Source: a virus. Taken from it: 64,000 nucleotides of DNA. The notes beneath the pieces are model-generated. The model saw only the letters and a list, made by a program, of their open reading frames with translations, was not told the DNA's origin and searched no databases. Shown here piece by piece: positions 46,088 through 54,757 of the stretch (positions within the stretch are counted from its first letter, which is position 1; every line of letters begins with the position of its first letter). The stretch covers positions 1 to 64,000 of the IMG/VR virus record IMGVR_UViG_3300005518_000004; one strand, 5' to 3'. A program made the translations under genes and the position numbers.

Positions 46088-46627
46088 ATGGCGCTGACTG
46101 AAGCGAAGCTGGAGTATCACCGGAAATACCGGGAAGCTCATCGCGATCAGTACAACGCCAGATTCAAGCGCTGGCATGAGGTCAATGGCAGGTCTCGATA
46201 CTACGAGAATGTCGAACTGACGAGAGCCATAAAGAGAAAGTGTTATTACAAGTCGGTCGGTAATCTACTGCAAGCTGAGAAAGAACAGGACGTGATCGAC
46301 GCGCTCCGTGAAAAATTCCCTAGAAAGCCTGGTGGGCCGCCGACTAGGTTTTCAAAAGAGGAAATGGCAGTTCGTCGAAAGGCAACCGTTCGTAAGGCTA
46401 GGTATAAAGGCATCTCGGGCATCGCAGAGAATTGCTTGAATGAACCCAAGCATTGTGAGTTGTGTGGCAGTGGCAAGAAGATCAGCATGGATCACTGTCA
46501 TGAGACTCGCAAATTTCGTGGCTGGCTTTGTGACGACTGTAATTTGGCTCTCGGGCGCGTGAAAGAAAACATCGCCACTTTAGAAGCGATGATCGCGTAC
46601 CTCAAAAAACATAAAGAAGGAGGTTAG
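46088..46627 (+). CDS. recombination endonuclease VII-like (HNH) mobile endonuclease
   Basis: 179 aa. The endonuclease VII core is visible: CELCGSGKKISMDHCHETRK (about 124-143) then FRGWLCDDCNLALGRVKENI, i.e. two CxxC zinc pairs and the DHCH catalytic motif. A basic helical N-terminus precedes it. Its location between scaffold and capsid genes and independent reading suggest a homing-type insertion rather than a phage-essential resolvase. Confidence 0.85.
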   Translation: MALTEAKLEYHRKYREAHRDQYNARFKRWHEVNGRSRYYENVELTRAIKRKCYYKSVGNLLQAEKEQDVIDALREKFPRKPGGPPTRFSKEEMAVRRKATVRKARYKGISGIAENCLNEPKHCELCGSGKKISMDHCHETRKFRGWLCDDCNLALGRVKENIATLEAMIAYLKKHKEGG

Positions 46628-46642
46628 ATTTTATAATCTAAC
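46623..46642. promoter_or_regulatory. perfect hairpin with TATAAT before the major capsid gene
   Basis: GTTAGATT TTAT AATCTAAC, 8-bp stem and 4-base loop, containing TATAAT (46632-46637) eleven bases before the capsid ATG. It could be a late promoter, an operator or an RNA hairpin at the mRNA 5' end. Confidence 0.45.
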
Positions 46643-46648
46643 TACAAC

Positions 46649-47755
46649 ATGCCAGATAACTTGGACCAAATCAATGTTAGTACGCGACGCTACATAAGAA
46701 GTAACCCCGCGCTAGTCGATAACATCTACAACCAGGACGCGCTCAATTATTTCCTCCGCAAGAATCTCAGGGAGGACTTCTCCGGCGGCTCGACGATCAA
46801 CGAGAATTTCATCTACGCCTCGATGATCGGCGGCCCCTATTTGAAGGGGAAGAACTTCAACGTGGCCCAGCGCCAGACCGAGCAGCAGCTGCGGTTTGAC
46901 GTGAAGTTTACCCAAGTCTCCGTCCCCCTCTACCAGGAAGACATCCAGGTGCTCAACAAGGGGGATCTGGCGGCGGTGAAGCTGCTGAGGGCGCGTATCG
47001 ACGAGGGGTATATGTCGTTAGGCGCGTTTGTGTCTATCCTGACGTATCTCAACGGCATCAACGCCAACTACACGGCCAATATCAACGGCCTCGCCGAGGC
47101 GCTGAACGACGGTACGACAGCCGGGTGGGACGGCAACACCTACACGACTTACGGCGGCCTGACCCGAGCTACTTATGCTCCGTCGCTCACTTCCGCCCCC
47201 ACCGTCATCGCAGGCGCCATCGAGTACGACACCATCGACCGCCAGTACATGAACGCCTTCTACGGTAGCGGCAACTACGAGCCCAACCTGATGATTACCA
47301 CCCCCATCGGGTTCAGCTACATCAAATCTAAGTTCCAGACCCAGCAGCGGTTCCAGGACACCAAGCTGGATGTGGGCGTGGGATTCCGCGGCATGAGCTT
47401 CAACGGCGCCACCCTGGTAGCCAGCCGTTATGCTCCCGGCAGCTACATGACAGGCCCCGCCGGCGCCGGCACCGCCGACCCAGTAGCGACCACGGTGCTG
47501 TCGGAAATGTCCAATGGAGCAGTGGTTGCCTACCCGGTGGGATCGCTAGGCAACTCAGGTGAGTCTCTGTTCATTTTGAACGCCCGTAAGCCGTTCCTGA
47601 ACTACTACGTGTCGAACGACTCTACGTTCGGCGGCGGCTTCAGGGACTTCATTCCGTCGGCCAACAACACGATTCTGGTCGGTCAGGTATTGCTCGCCCA
47701 CAACCTCACCCTCCACCCGCGCTACCACCGTTACCTCTACGGGTTCAGTTCATAG
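46649..47755 (+). CDS. major capsid protein (HK97-like fold expected)
   Basis: 368 aa. The position after scaffold, size and the pattern LNYFLRKNLREDFSGGSTINE, FTQVSVPLYQEDIQVLNKGD, SILTYLNGINAN, IDRQYMNAFYGSGNYEPNLM and GFRGMSFNGATLV agree with a HK97-type capsid protein of short-tailed phages. AAGGAGG precedes it together with the hairpin. Confidence 0.8.
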   Translation: MPDNLDQINVSTRRYIRSNPALVDNIYNQDALNYFLRKNLREDFSGGSTINENFIYASMIGGPYLKGKNFNVAQRQTEQQLRFDVKFTQVSVPLYQEDIQVLNKGDLAAVKLLRARIDEGYMSLGAFVSILTYLNGINANYTANINGLAEALNDGTTAGWDGNTYTTYGGLTRATYAPSLTSAPTVIAGAIEYDTIDRQYMNAFYGSGNYEPNLMITTPIGFSYIKSKFQTQQRFQDTKLDVGVGFRGMSFNGATLVASRYAPGSYMTGPAGAGTADPVATTVLSEMSNGAVVAYPVGSLGNSGESLFILNARKPFLNYYVSNDSTFGGGFRDFIPSANNTILVGQVLLAHNLTLHPRYHRYLYGFSS

Positions 47756-47782
47756 AGAAAGGATCTATAGGAGACTACTACT

Positions 47783-48343
47783 ATGCCAAATGTGGTTCGC
47801 ATCATTTCCCCTTTCATCGTGAACGGCAACCCGGACACCATGAATGTCCAGCTCACCCAGTCGCCCACCGCTCCCGGCAGCTTCACGCCCTATGCTCCCG
47901 GCGACCTGGGAGCGAGCTTCGACCTGAACGACAAGACCTATGAGGTGGTGCTGCTGGACTCGGGCGCTACCTCCGCTACTGGAGTTGGAGCGGTTACGGC
48001 TGGCCAGGTGGCGTTCTGGAAGTCCAAGACCCTGCGCGTCGTCACCAACAACTTCCAGCAATGCCTGACGCCGACGGTCCCTGCCAACTCGGTAGCTGGC
48101 ATCTTCCGCTCGGCCCTGACTCCCGGCACCTACGGGTCTCTCATCTGCGTGCTGACGCGGGGCGCAGCCATCACCGTGGCTGCTGGCACCACCGCTCTGG
48201 GATCTACGGTTATGGCGGGAGCAGTCGCTTCTACCGCTAACGTGATTACGGCTACTGGCGTCTTCACCCAGATCGGCATCGCCCGCACAGCCGACTCGGG
48301 GGGATTTGCTACCGTGGACGTAGACATCCCGAATCTGCCGTAA
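47783..48343 (+). CDS. head decoration or minor capsid protein
   Basis: 186 aa, all-beta, Thr/Ala/Gly-rich, with CLTPTVPANSVAGIFRSALT and GSLICVLTRGAAITV. It directly follows the capsid gene with AGGAG before the ATG. Decoration-protein role inferred from position and composition. Confidence 0.55.
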   Translation: MPNVVRIISPFIVNGNPDTMNVQLTQSPTAPGSFTPYAPGDLGASFDLNDKTYEVVLLDSGATSATGVGAVTAGQVAFWKSKTLRVVTNNFQQCLTPTVPANSVAGIFRSALTPGTYGSLICVLTRGAAITVAAGTTALGSTVMAGAVASTANVITATGVFTQIGIARTADSGGFATVDVDIPNLP

Positions 48344-48356
48344 AAGGAGGAGACTA

Positions 48357-48596
48357 ATGGCAGCCGTCACCCAGTTATCGGCCCGCTTCAACGTGGTGGG
48401 CAACCGCCGCTCCCAGCTCTATCGCATCTCGGGAGGCACAGGCGACACGCTCACCACGGGCCTCAACTCGATCATCGAAGTCAACGTAGAACCCAATGCC
48501 ACCAACTCGCCCACGGTGGCTAGCTCTGGCGGAGTCGTCACCTTCACCTCGGGAGGCGCTTACACCAATGTGGGGGTCGAGGTAATCGGCAACTAA
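48357..48596 (+). CDS. small structural protein
   Basis: 79 aa, all-beta (ARFNVVGNRRSQLYRISGGT), with AAAGGAGG before the ATG. Another head-surface or connector protein by position. Confidence 0.5.
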   Translation: MAAVTQLSARFNVVGNRRSQLYRISGGTGDTLTTGLNSIIEVNVEPNATNSPTVASSGGVVTFTSGGAYTNVGVEVIGN

Positions 48597-48606
48597 CGGT
48601 CACCGT

Positions 48607-49854
48607 GTGGACACCTTCTACACTCTCTGGAACCGGCTCCAGCTCCGCTCGCCCGCTATCGGCCCGGCGCTCGCCCAGGACTTCATCCGGGACGCGTTCA
48701 ACCAGTTAGCCGAACGGCGCGAGTGGAGCTGGCTCCAGAGATCGTCTGCTTTCTTCCCCCCCACCTTCACCCTCACCGGCACGGTAAGCGTAACCGGCGA
48801 TTCCGTCTACGTGACTGGAGTAGCCACTACGTTCACGGCCCTGGCTATCGGCGCTCAAATACGGATTGGCGGCTTAGGCGGCTCCTCCTACCCGACTTAT
48901 ACCATCGCCCAAATCCCCTCCGACACGTTGCTGGTGATGGACAAGCCATGGGCCGGCCCATCGCTCTCTACCCAGCAATATCAGGTATTCCAGTGCTACT
49001 ACCCGGTGCCTGCTGACTTCAACTACTTCTACTCCATCGTCAACACCACCTCCAACTACCGGCTGTGGCACAATCTCACCCAGGCGGAACTGGACTTGGC
49101 CGACCCCCAACGTGTCCAAACCGGCATCACCTTCGCGGCAGCCTTCTATGACTACACCACCAACTACAACGGAAGCGTCTCCCCCATCCTCCAGGTTAGC
49201 GGCACCGGGCCTGCGCCCGTCTCGACCACGAGTCAGGGGTTTTCTTTCCCGGCAGACTCAGTCTACACTGTCGAAATCACGACGGCAGGCGTCCCCTCGG
49301 GCGCTCTCGTCTTTGAGTGGAAGCAAGACTCGAACCCCTATAACACGGGGGTTGCGGTCGCCGACAACAATCCGATAGACCTCTCCAACGGCATCCAGGT
49401 CTACTTCCCCCAAGACACCTATGTGCTAGGCGACGTGTTTATCATCCAGGCCTTCGCCGCCACCACATCCGGCGTGCCCCGCTACGAACTGTGGCCGCGC
49501 CCCATCAATACCCCCTACGTCTACCCATACCTCTACATCGCCAAACTCCCCGATCTCTCCGACACACGGCCACAGTTGCCGGATCTGATCGCAAGGAGAG
49601 GGGACGTGCTGCTGGAGATGGCATTGGCGAATTGCGCCCGCTTCCCCGGCACCGACACTATGGCCAACCCCTACTTCAACCTCAACGTCGCGGTGCAGCA
49701 CGAGGCACGGGCGGAGCGCATGATATACGAGCTGGAGAAGAAGGATGACGACCTGGCCATCAAGGATCTGCGCTATCAGGCAGCGCCGTTCGCCCCAGCT
49801 CCATGGATGGACGGCAGCTGGCTACAGACCCACGCAATCTATAATAGTCCGTAG
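48607..49854 (+). CDS. head-tail connector (adaptor) candidate
   Basis: 415 aa from a GTG. The N-terminal helical part (FYTLWNRLQLR, LAQDFIRDAFNQLAERREWSW) is typical of phage adaptor proteins; beta domains follow and the C-terminus is helical (NPYFNLNVAVQHEARAERMI). A connector role is likely. Confidence 0.5.
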   Translation: MDTFYTLWNRLQLRSPAIGPALAQDFIRDAFNQLAERREWSWLQRSSAFFPPTFTLTGTVSVTGDSVYVTGVATTFTALAIGAQIRIGGLGGSSYPTYTIAQIPSDTLLVMDKPWAGPSLSTQQYQVFQCYYPVPADFNYFYSIVNTTSNYRLWHNLTQAELDLADPQRVQTGITFAAAFYDYTTNYNGSVSPILQVSGTGPAPVSTTSQGFSFPADSVYTVEITTAGVPSGALVFEWKQDSNPYNTGVAVADNNPIDLSNGIQVYFPQDTYVLGDVFIIQAFAATTSGVPRYELWPRPINTPYVYPYLYIAKLPDLSDTRPQLPDLIARRGDVLLEMALANCARFPGTDTMANPYFNLNVAVQHEARAERMIYELEKKDDDLAIKDLRYQAAPFAPAPWMDGSWLQTHAIYNSP

Positions 49855-49857
49855 CCT

Positions 49858-50328
49858 ATGCGTGACCCCTACTTGAAGCTGTCCGACTCCACTCCCTCAG
49901 TCGGCACTACCCCCATCGCCCTCCCCCATGCCGCCACCTACTTCGACGGTAGTAGTGAGGCGCGTCTGCGGAATATAGAGCAGCTACTACAGCTACTGAC
50001 GCCGCGTGTGAGCCAGTTGGAAGCCGTCACCCTCAAGCAATCAGCCGAGCTAGCGTCGGCGCTGAATCAAGTCTCTCTCGCCTACTCCATCGTCAGCGAC
50101 CTCAGTTCCCGGCTGCTATTGGCGGAGCAGCGGATAGAGAAGTTTACCGAAGACACCCATTCCCAAGTATCCATGCTGCTGCCATTGGTCCATCGCTTGG
50201 AGGATGCAATTGCCGCCGACCGCCGCCTCTACACCGCTCAGGCCCTCGACATAGCCTCCCGCGTGGACAAACTAGAACTCACTCTCTGGCAGCGCATCCG
50301 TTACTGGCTCTCTAACTTATGGCCCTAG
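49858..50328 (+). CDS. coiled-coil virion protein
   Basis: 156 aa. Residues about 38-150 form a long predicted coiled coil (RLRNIEQLLQLLTPRVSQLE and so on), ending in a hydrophobic, aromatic tail (WQRIRYWLSNLWP) that could be membrane-active. The role may be in a fibre shaft or lysis; not recognised. Confidence 0.5.
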   Translation: MRDPYLKLSDSTPSVGTTPIALPHAATYFDGSSEARLRNIEQLLQLLTPRVSQLEAVTLKQSAELASALNQVSLAYSIVSDLSSRLLLAEQRIEKFTEDTHSQVSMLLPLVHRLEDAIAADRRLYTAQALDIASRVDKLELTLWQRIRYWLSNLWP

Positions 50329-51950
50329 CCGCCACGACAATCTGGGAGGTTCAGACCGGTGGCTCGGACGCCAACAACGGCGGCGCATTTGATCCGGGGC
50401 AAACGGCGGGCATGTTTACCGATGGTGCCGCCACCGTGGCTACCTCCGCTGCTCCTGTATTCACCTCGGCGTCCTACAACTTCGTGGCAGGCGACGTGTC
50501 GGCGTGGCTGTATATAGCGAGTGGCACCAACTGGATTGCAGGGTGGTATAAGATTGCCTCGGTCGCAGCCAACGCTGCCACCTTGACCGCAACTGCCGGC
50601 GCCGCTGTACTCTCTACCCGCACTCCCACCACAGCCACTGGATGCGCGACTACTGCCTCCCCTACTGGCGCTACATGGTCGATCGACTACTCCCAGCAAG
50701 CCGGAGCGGAGTTCACCTATACCGACATCACCTCTACCGGCGTCGGCCTGACCGCGACATCGGCTGCACACCCGTTCGGCAAGCAGCAGGTGGGAAACTC
50801 GCTGGTCATCACGGGCGGCACCAACTTCCTTACTGGCCGCTACGTGCTGGCGTCGGTATCCGGCGTCACCGGCACCTTCATCGGCCCTACTAATCTGCAT
50901 AACGCTGCCGGCACCAACAACAACGGTGCGGGCGGCATGGGGGGAGCGCTCGTGACTCTAGGCACCCCCAATGGCATCATGGTGAGCGGTAACTGCTGCT
51001 ACGTGGCGGCTGGTACCTACGTCATCACCGTAGGCATTACCCTCACCGCTGGTGCTACTAGCCTCAACAAGCGCTGGTATGGCTATACCACGGTACGCGG
51101 CGATAGTGGGAAGGCCACTATCCAACTCTCCGGCTCGACGATCACGATGATCACGATGTCGAACGCCAATACGACGTTCCAGAACTTTATCCTGGACGCC
51201 AACGCTCAAACTGCCTCGATCTGCCTAAGCATCAGCAGTTCCACTTCCTACGCGAATAACATCAAGTGCTCGAACTTCAGGGGCGCACAGGCAGTAGTAG
51301 TGACGGGCGGCGCGTCGGCATCTAATATCTGGGCTACTGGCGGCAGTTCAGCGGTTACGCAGGCGTTCATTGTCAATTCAGCTAGCAGCGTGTTGCTTTA
51401 CTGTATCGCCAACGGCAACGCTCACCGGGGGTTCACGGCGGGTGCGGCGTGTGCTTTCATCGGCTGCATTGCGGCCAACAATTCAGGAGCCTCGACCGAC
51501 GGCTTCGTGTCCGCTACTTCCAGCAATTTCCGCATGGTGAACTGCATCGCCTACGGCAACGCGCGGGACGGCATCCGGGTGTCGGTGGGACTACTTGATG
51601 GGGCTACTCTCATCAACAACATCTCCTATCTCAACTCCGGTATTGACATCAACGAAACCGGCACGGCAGTGACGGATGGCCAACTCTACTTCGACTACAA
51701 CGCCTACGCTACCAAAACCGGCGTCCCCTCCGGCGTCCATGACGTGGTGCTGACTGCCGATCCCTTCATCAACGCCCCCTCCCTCAACTTTGCCCTCAAC
51801 ACCGTGGCGGGCGGCGGCGCGGCATTGCGGGGCGTCGGGTTTCCGGGTGTGTTTGTGGACGGTGGGTCTACCGGCTACGAAGACCTCTGCCTGATCCAGC
51901 ATCATGATCCCTTCTTCCACACGGGCATGGCTGGAGGATTTCCGGCATGA
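50319..51950 (+). CDS. right-handed beta-helix virion protein (tailspike-like)
   Basis: 543 aa. After an N-terminal head (WEVQTGGSDANNGG), the middle has repeated turns of beta-helix type with Asn/Ser/Cys ladders (NANTTFQNFILDANAQ, IWATGGSSAVTQAFIVNSA, CIANGNAHRGF, CIAANNSGASTDGF, CIAYGNARDGIRVS). The fold is shared by tailspikes and pectate lyases. It could bind or cleave host polysaccharide. Confidence 0.65.
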   Translation: MALAATTIWEVQTGGSDANNGGAFDPGQTAGMFTDGAATVATSAAPVFTSASYNFVAGDVSAWLYIASGTNWIAGWYKIASVAANAATLTATAGAAVLSTRTPTTATGCATTASPTGATWSIDYSQQAGAEFTYTDITSTGVGLTATSAAHPFGKQQVGNSLVITGGTNFLTGRYVLASVSGVTGTFIGPTNLHNAAGTNNNGAGGMGGALVTLGTPNGIMVSGNCCYVAAGTYVITVGITLTAGATSLNKRWYGYTTVRGDSGKATIQLSGSTITMITMSNANTTFQNFILDANAQTASICLSISSSTSYANNIKCSNFRGAQAVVVTGGASASNIWATGGSSAVTQAFIVNSASSVLLYCIANGNAHRGFTAGAACAFIGCIAANNSGASTDGFVSATSSNFRMVNCIAYGNARDGIRVSVGLLDGATLINNISYLNSGIDINETGTAVTDGQLYFDYNAYATKTGVPSGVHDVVLTADPFINAPSLNFALNTVAGGGAALRGVGFPGVFVDGGSTGYEDLCLIQHHDPFFHTGMAGGFPA

Positions 51951-52708
51951 AGCTCGATATCCTCCAGGGCAAGACCTCCAAGCGCATCGTGGTGTTTATC
52001 CAGAGTTCCATCTCGACCAACGGAGCGGGGCTGACGGGGCTGGTGAATAATAGTGGCGGCCTTACTTGGTACTACTGGCGCGAGGACACTGGCAATGCGG
52101 CGGGCACCATAGTAAACATTGTCTCCGCCACGCGTGGCACCTTCACCTCCAGCGGCTTCATCGAGATAGACGCCACCAATCTCCCCGGCTTCTACGAGCT
52201 AGGCGTTCCCAATGCGGTGCTGGCGACGGGCGCAACGTGGGCCGTGATGATGCTACAGGGGGCGGCGAATATGGTGCCATGTCCGGTCGAAATTCAGCTA
52301 ACCGCCTACGACCCGTACAACGCTACGACTCTAGGGCTGACCAACTTGGACGCCACCATCAGCAGCCGCAGCACCTATGCCGGTGGTGCTGTGGCGTCGG
52401 TCACCGCCCCGGTAACCATAACGGCTGGCCAGTTGTTCATCAAAAAGAACACGGCGCTCGCCAACTTCGAGTTCCTGATGGTAAGCTCTACCGACCACAT
52501 CACCCCCAAGACCGGCCTCACCATTACCGCCCAGCGCTCCATCGACGGCGGCGCCTTTGCAGCATGCGCCAACGCCGCTACAGAACTCAGCGCCGGCATC
52601 TACGTGATCAACCTCAACGCATCCGATCTCAATGGCTCCGTAATTACGTTCAAATTCTCGGGTACTGGGGCCGACACCCGCTACCTCACCATGGTGACTC
52701 AAACATGA
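51947..52708 (+). CDS. two-module structural protein
   Basis: 253 aa. Residues about 1-118 and 160-253 share an outline (opening strand, GLT, a dipeptide-rich loop, then FYELGVPNAVL versus GIYVINLNASDL, and a final beta strand), suggesting an internal duplication. It is placed in the fibre region; no enzymatic motif. Confidence 0.45.
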   Translation: MKLDILQGKTSKRIVVFIQSSISTNGAGLTGLVNNSGGLTWYYWREDTGNAAGTIVNIVSATRGTFTSSGFIEIDATNLPGFYELGVPNAVLATGATWAVMMLQGAANMVPCPVEIQLTAYDPYNATTLGLTNLDATISSRSTYAGGAVASVTAPVTITAGQLFIKKNTALANFEFLMVSSTDHITPKTGLTITAQRSIDGGAFAACANAATELSAGIYVINLNASDLNGSVITFKFSGTGADTRYLTMVTQT

Positions 52709-52878
52709 TCATCGACTGGAACTCGCAGGATATCGGCAATTACGCGCTAGGATGGTTGCTGGACTGGTCTACTGGCGCTTCCGTTACACCGTCTGGAGGA
52801 GCCGCCAACGACCAGCGCGTCTCGATCGGCACCATCTTCGGCCTCAAAACTCCCGAGCCTCGGATCGGAGGATTCTAG
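52705..52878 (+). CDS. hypothetical structural-region protein
   Basis: 57 aa from the ATG in an ATGA overlap. WNSQDIGNYALGWLLDWS and a C-terminal RIGGF. Its stop is directly followed by the next ATG. Not recognised. Confidence 0.45.
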   Translation: MIIDWNSQDIGNYALGWLLDWSTGASVTPSGGAANDQRVSIGTIFGLKTPEPRIGGF

Positions 52879-53175
52879 ATGCAGCGCCCGCTCGGCACTA
52901 TCGTGGTACTCACCCCCGGCACCCCAGTGGCTATCAGCCCCACCCAGCTCAACTGCCAGTCGATCCTCATCCAGGCCCTATTCACCAACACAGGCCGCAT
53001 CTACATCAACTGCTACGGCCAGCGCGTGGCCACCCTCGCCGTCCCTACTGCCAACTCCATCCCCTCGTTCTCGGTCACGATCCCCGATGCGCCGGGGGGG
53101 TTGGATGCACTGGCCTATACGATTGATGCCCAAGTAGGGGGCGAAGGAGTTGACGTGAGCTATGCAAGACCCTAG
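52879..53175 (+). CDS. small structural protein
   Basis: 98 aa, all-beta (IVVLTPGTPVAISPTQLNCQ, FTNTGRIYINCYGQRV, SVTIPDAPGGLDALAY). Similar small proteins decorate head or tail in phages; function unknown. Confidence 0.5.
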   Translation: MQRPLGTIVVLTPGTPVAISPTQLNCQSILIQALFTNTGRIYINCYGQRVATLAVPTANSIPSFSVTIPDAPGGLDALAYTIDAQVGGEGVDVSYARP

Positions 53176-53214
53176 GATGCTGGTAGACTAAGCGTGAAGG
53201 AGAACACCTGAATC

Positions 53215-53430
53215 ATGGCCAAATTGGATAGCCCCATGCAGGACGGCACCACGGTGGATCAGATTAAGACTTCCATGAGTGATGCCAACGTGGGCAAAAA
53301 GAACGGCCCCGGCGTCCACTCATACAGCGGGACGTTCAACTCTGGCGGCTCGGGCGGATCGAACAAGATCGTGGGGCCTGGGGTAGAAGGCCAGTACCCG
53401 ATCAAATCGCCCAAGGAAACCAAGCTCTAA
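53215..53430 (+). CDS. hypothetical protein
   Basis: 71 aa, hydrophilic Gly/Ser-rich centre (GTFNSGGSGGSNKIVGPG). AAGGAG precedes the ATG. Not recognised. Confidence 0.45.
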   Translation: MAKLDSPMQDGTTVDQIKTSMSDANVGKKNGPGVHSYSGTFNSGGSGGSNKIVGPGVEGQYPIKSPKETKL

Positions 53431-53440
53431 TCCTGCGTGA

Positions 53441-54757
53441 GTGCCCTATTCCCAGACCACGCTCGCCCAGTTCACCGCTGACATCAGTTCGGCGTTGCTG
53501 GACACTGCCAACGTTTACTGGACGGTGGATGAGATCGAGCGGGCGATCCGGGAGTCGCTGCTTGTATGGGGGGCGCTCACCAGCTACTGGAGAGAACGTG
53601 GCATCTTCAATACCTCGGCATCGACTGCGATATATGACTTGTCTGTGCTCCTGCCCACTCTGCGTTCCCGAGTCTACAGCTTCGATCAGCTGGCAAGAGA
53701 GATTCAATACCACTTTTATGAGCCAAGTACTGGAGTTCTGGGCACGGGGATGTCCACCCAGTTCACCATTGGACAAATCATCTCCGCCCTCGGACGCGCC
53801 CGCAACCAGTTCATAATCGACGCCCGGCTACCGATAGCCGACTTAGAGATCTCTGGTATCTTCCCCAGCCCCCCCTCTGGTCGTACCCCGCTCCCCCAGC
53901 AGGTAGTTGCGTTGTCTCATCTGTGGTGGCAAGACGCCCCTAGTGGCATCTGGTACCCGTTACGCAAGATCGACGCATGGGCCGAGGATAGCTACCTGCC
54001 GACTTGGCCTACTCAATCCGCCATCCCATTCGCCTACTCCACTGCCGAGATGCCCCCGCTCGAAGTCGGCTTCTACCCCATCCCCGGCAACTCCGGCGCG
54101 ATCTCAGCCTTCGCCTTGGAATCCGAGGACTATACTGCTACCCCCATTGATGCCTTCACCAGCCTCCTCCTCCCTGACGAGTTTTCGGCGGCAGTCAAAT
54201 ATGGTGCGATGTATTCGGTGCTGAATAGCGACAATGAGGCGTTTGACGAGCTGCGATCCCAGTACGCTAAGCAGCGGTATACGTCGTTAACCGGGGCCGC
54301 CAACGCCCTGATGCGCTCCGTCATCCGCACCCAGATCGGCAGCGTCCCCATCCCGCTCGACACCGTGGCCAACCTAGACTCTGCCAGACCTCAATGGAGA
54401 AACATACTTGGGTATCCGAATTTTGCGGCCTGCGCCTACGACCTGCTGGTATTCGCCCCTACGCCTAACGCCCAATACAGCGTGAGCTGCGACGTGGTGC
54501 GCTCTGCCCCGGTGCCGCTGACGACGAACACGCTGCTCCAAGTCGGCCCTGAGGAGCTGCCCTATCTGTTCGACTACTGCCGCCATATCCTGAGCTTCAA
54601 GCTGGGTGGGGCCGAGTTCACCGCCACCATGCCGCTCTATGACAACTTCCTGGCAGGCGCAAAACAACGTAACTCTATCCTCACCGCCAAGTCCGAATAC
54701 TTAACGCCGTTGTTCGGCCAGAGTAGAAAGGAAGCCGACCTTGCTGTCCCTGCGTAA
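53441..54757 (+). CDS. virion protein, connector or tail-associated
   Basis: 438 aa from a GTG. An N-terminal helical domain (DISSALLDTANVYWTVDEIE) and a large mixed domain with LDSARPQWRNILGYPNFAA and VGPEELPYLFDYCRHILSFK. Comparable proteins lie in podoviral tail modules. Its 3' end overlaps the following fibre gene by 17 bp. Confidence 0.5.
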   Translation: MPYSQTTLAQFTADISSALLDTANVYWTVDEIERAIRESLLVWGALTSYWRERGIFNTSASTAIYDLSVLLPTLRSRVYSFDQLAREIQYHFYEPSTGVLGTGMSTQFTIGQIISALGRARNQFIIDARLPIADLEISGIFPSPPSGRTPLPQQVVALSHLWWQDAPSGIWYPLRKIDAWAEDSYLPTWPTQSAIPFAYSTAEMPPLEVGFYPIPGNSGAISAFALESEDYTATPIDAFTSLLLPDEFSAAVKYGAMYSVLNSDNEAFDELRSQYAKQRYTSLTGAANALMRSVIRTQIGSVPIPLDTVANLDSARPQWRNILGYPNFAACAYDLLVFAPTPNAQYSVSCDVVRSAPVPLTTNTLLQVGPEELPYLFDYCRHILSFKLGGAEFTATMPLYDNFLAGAKQRNSILTAKSEYLTPLFGQSRKEADLAVPA

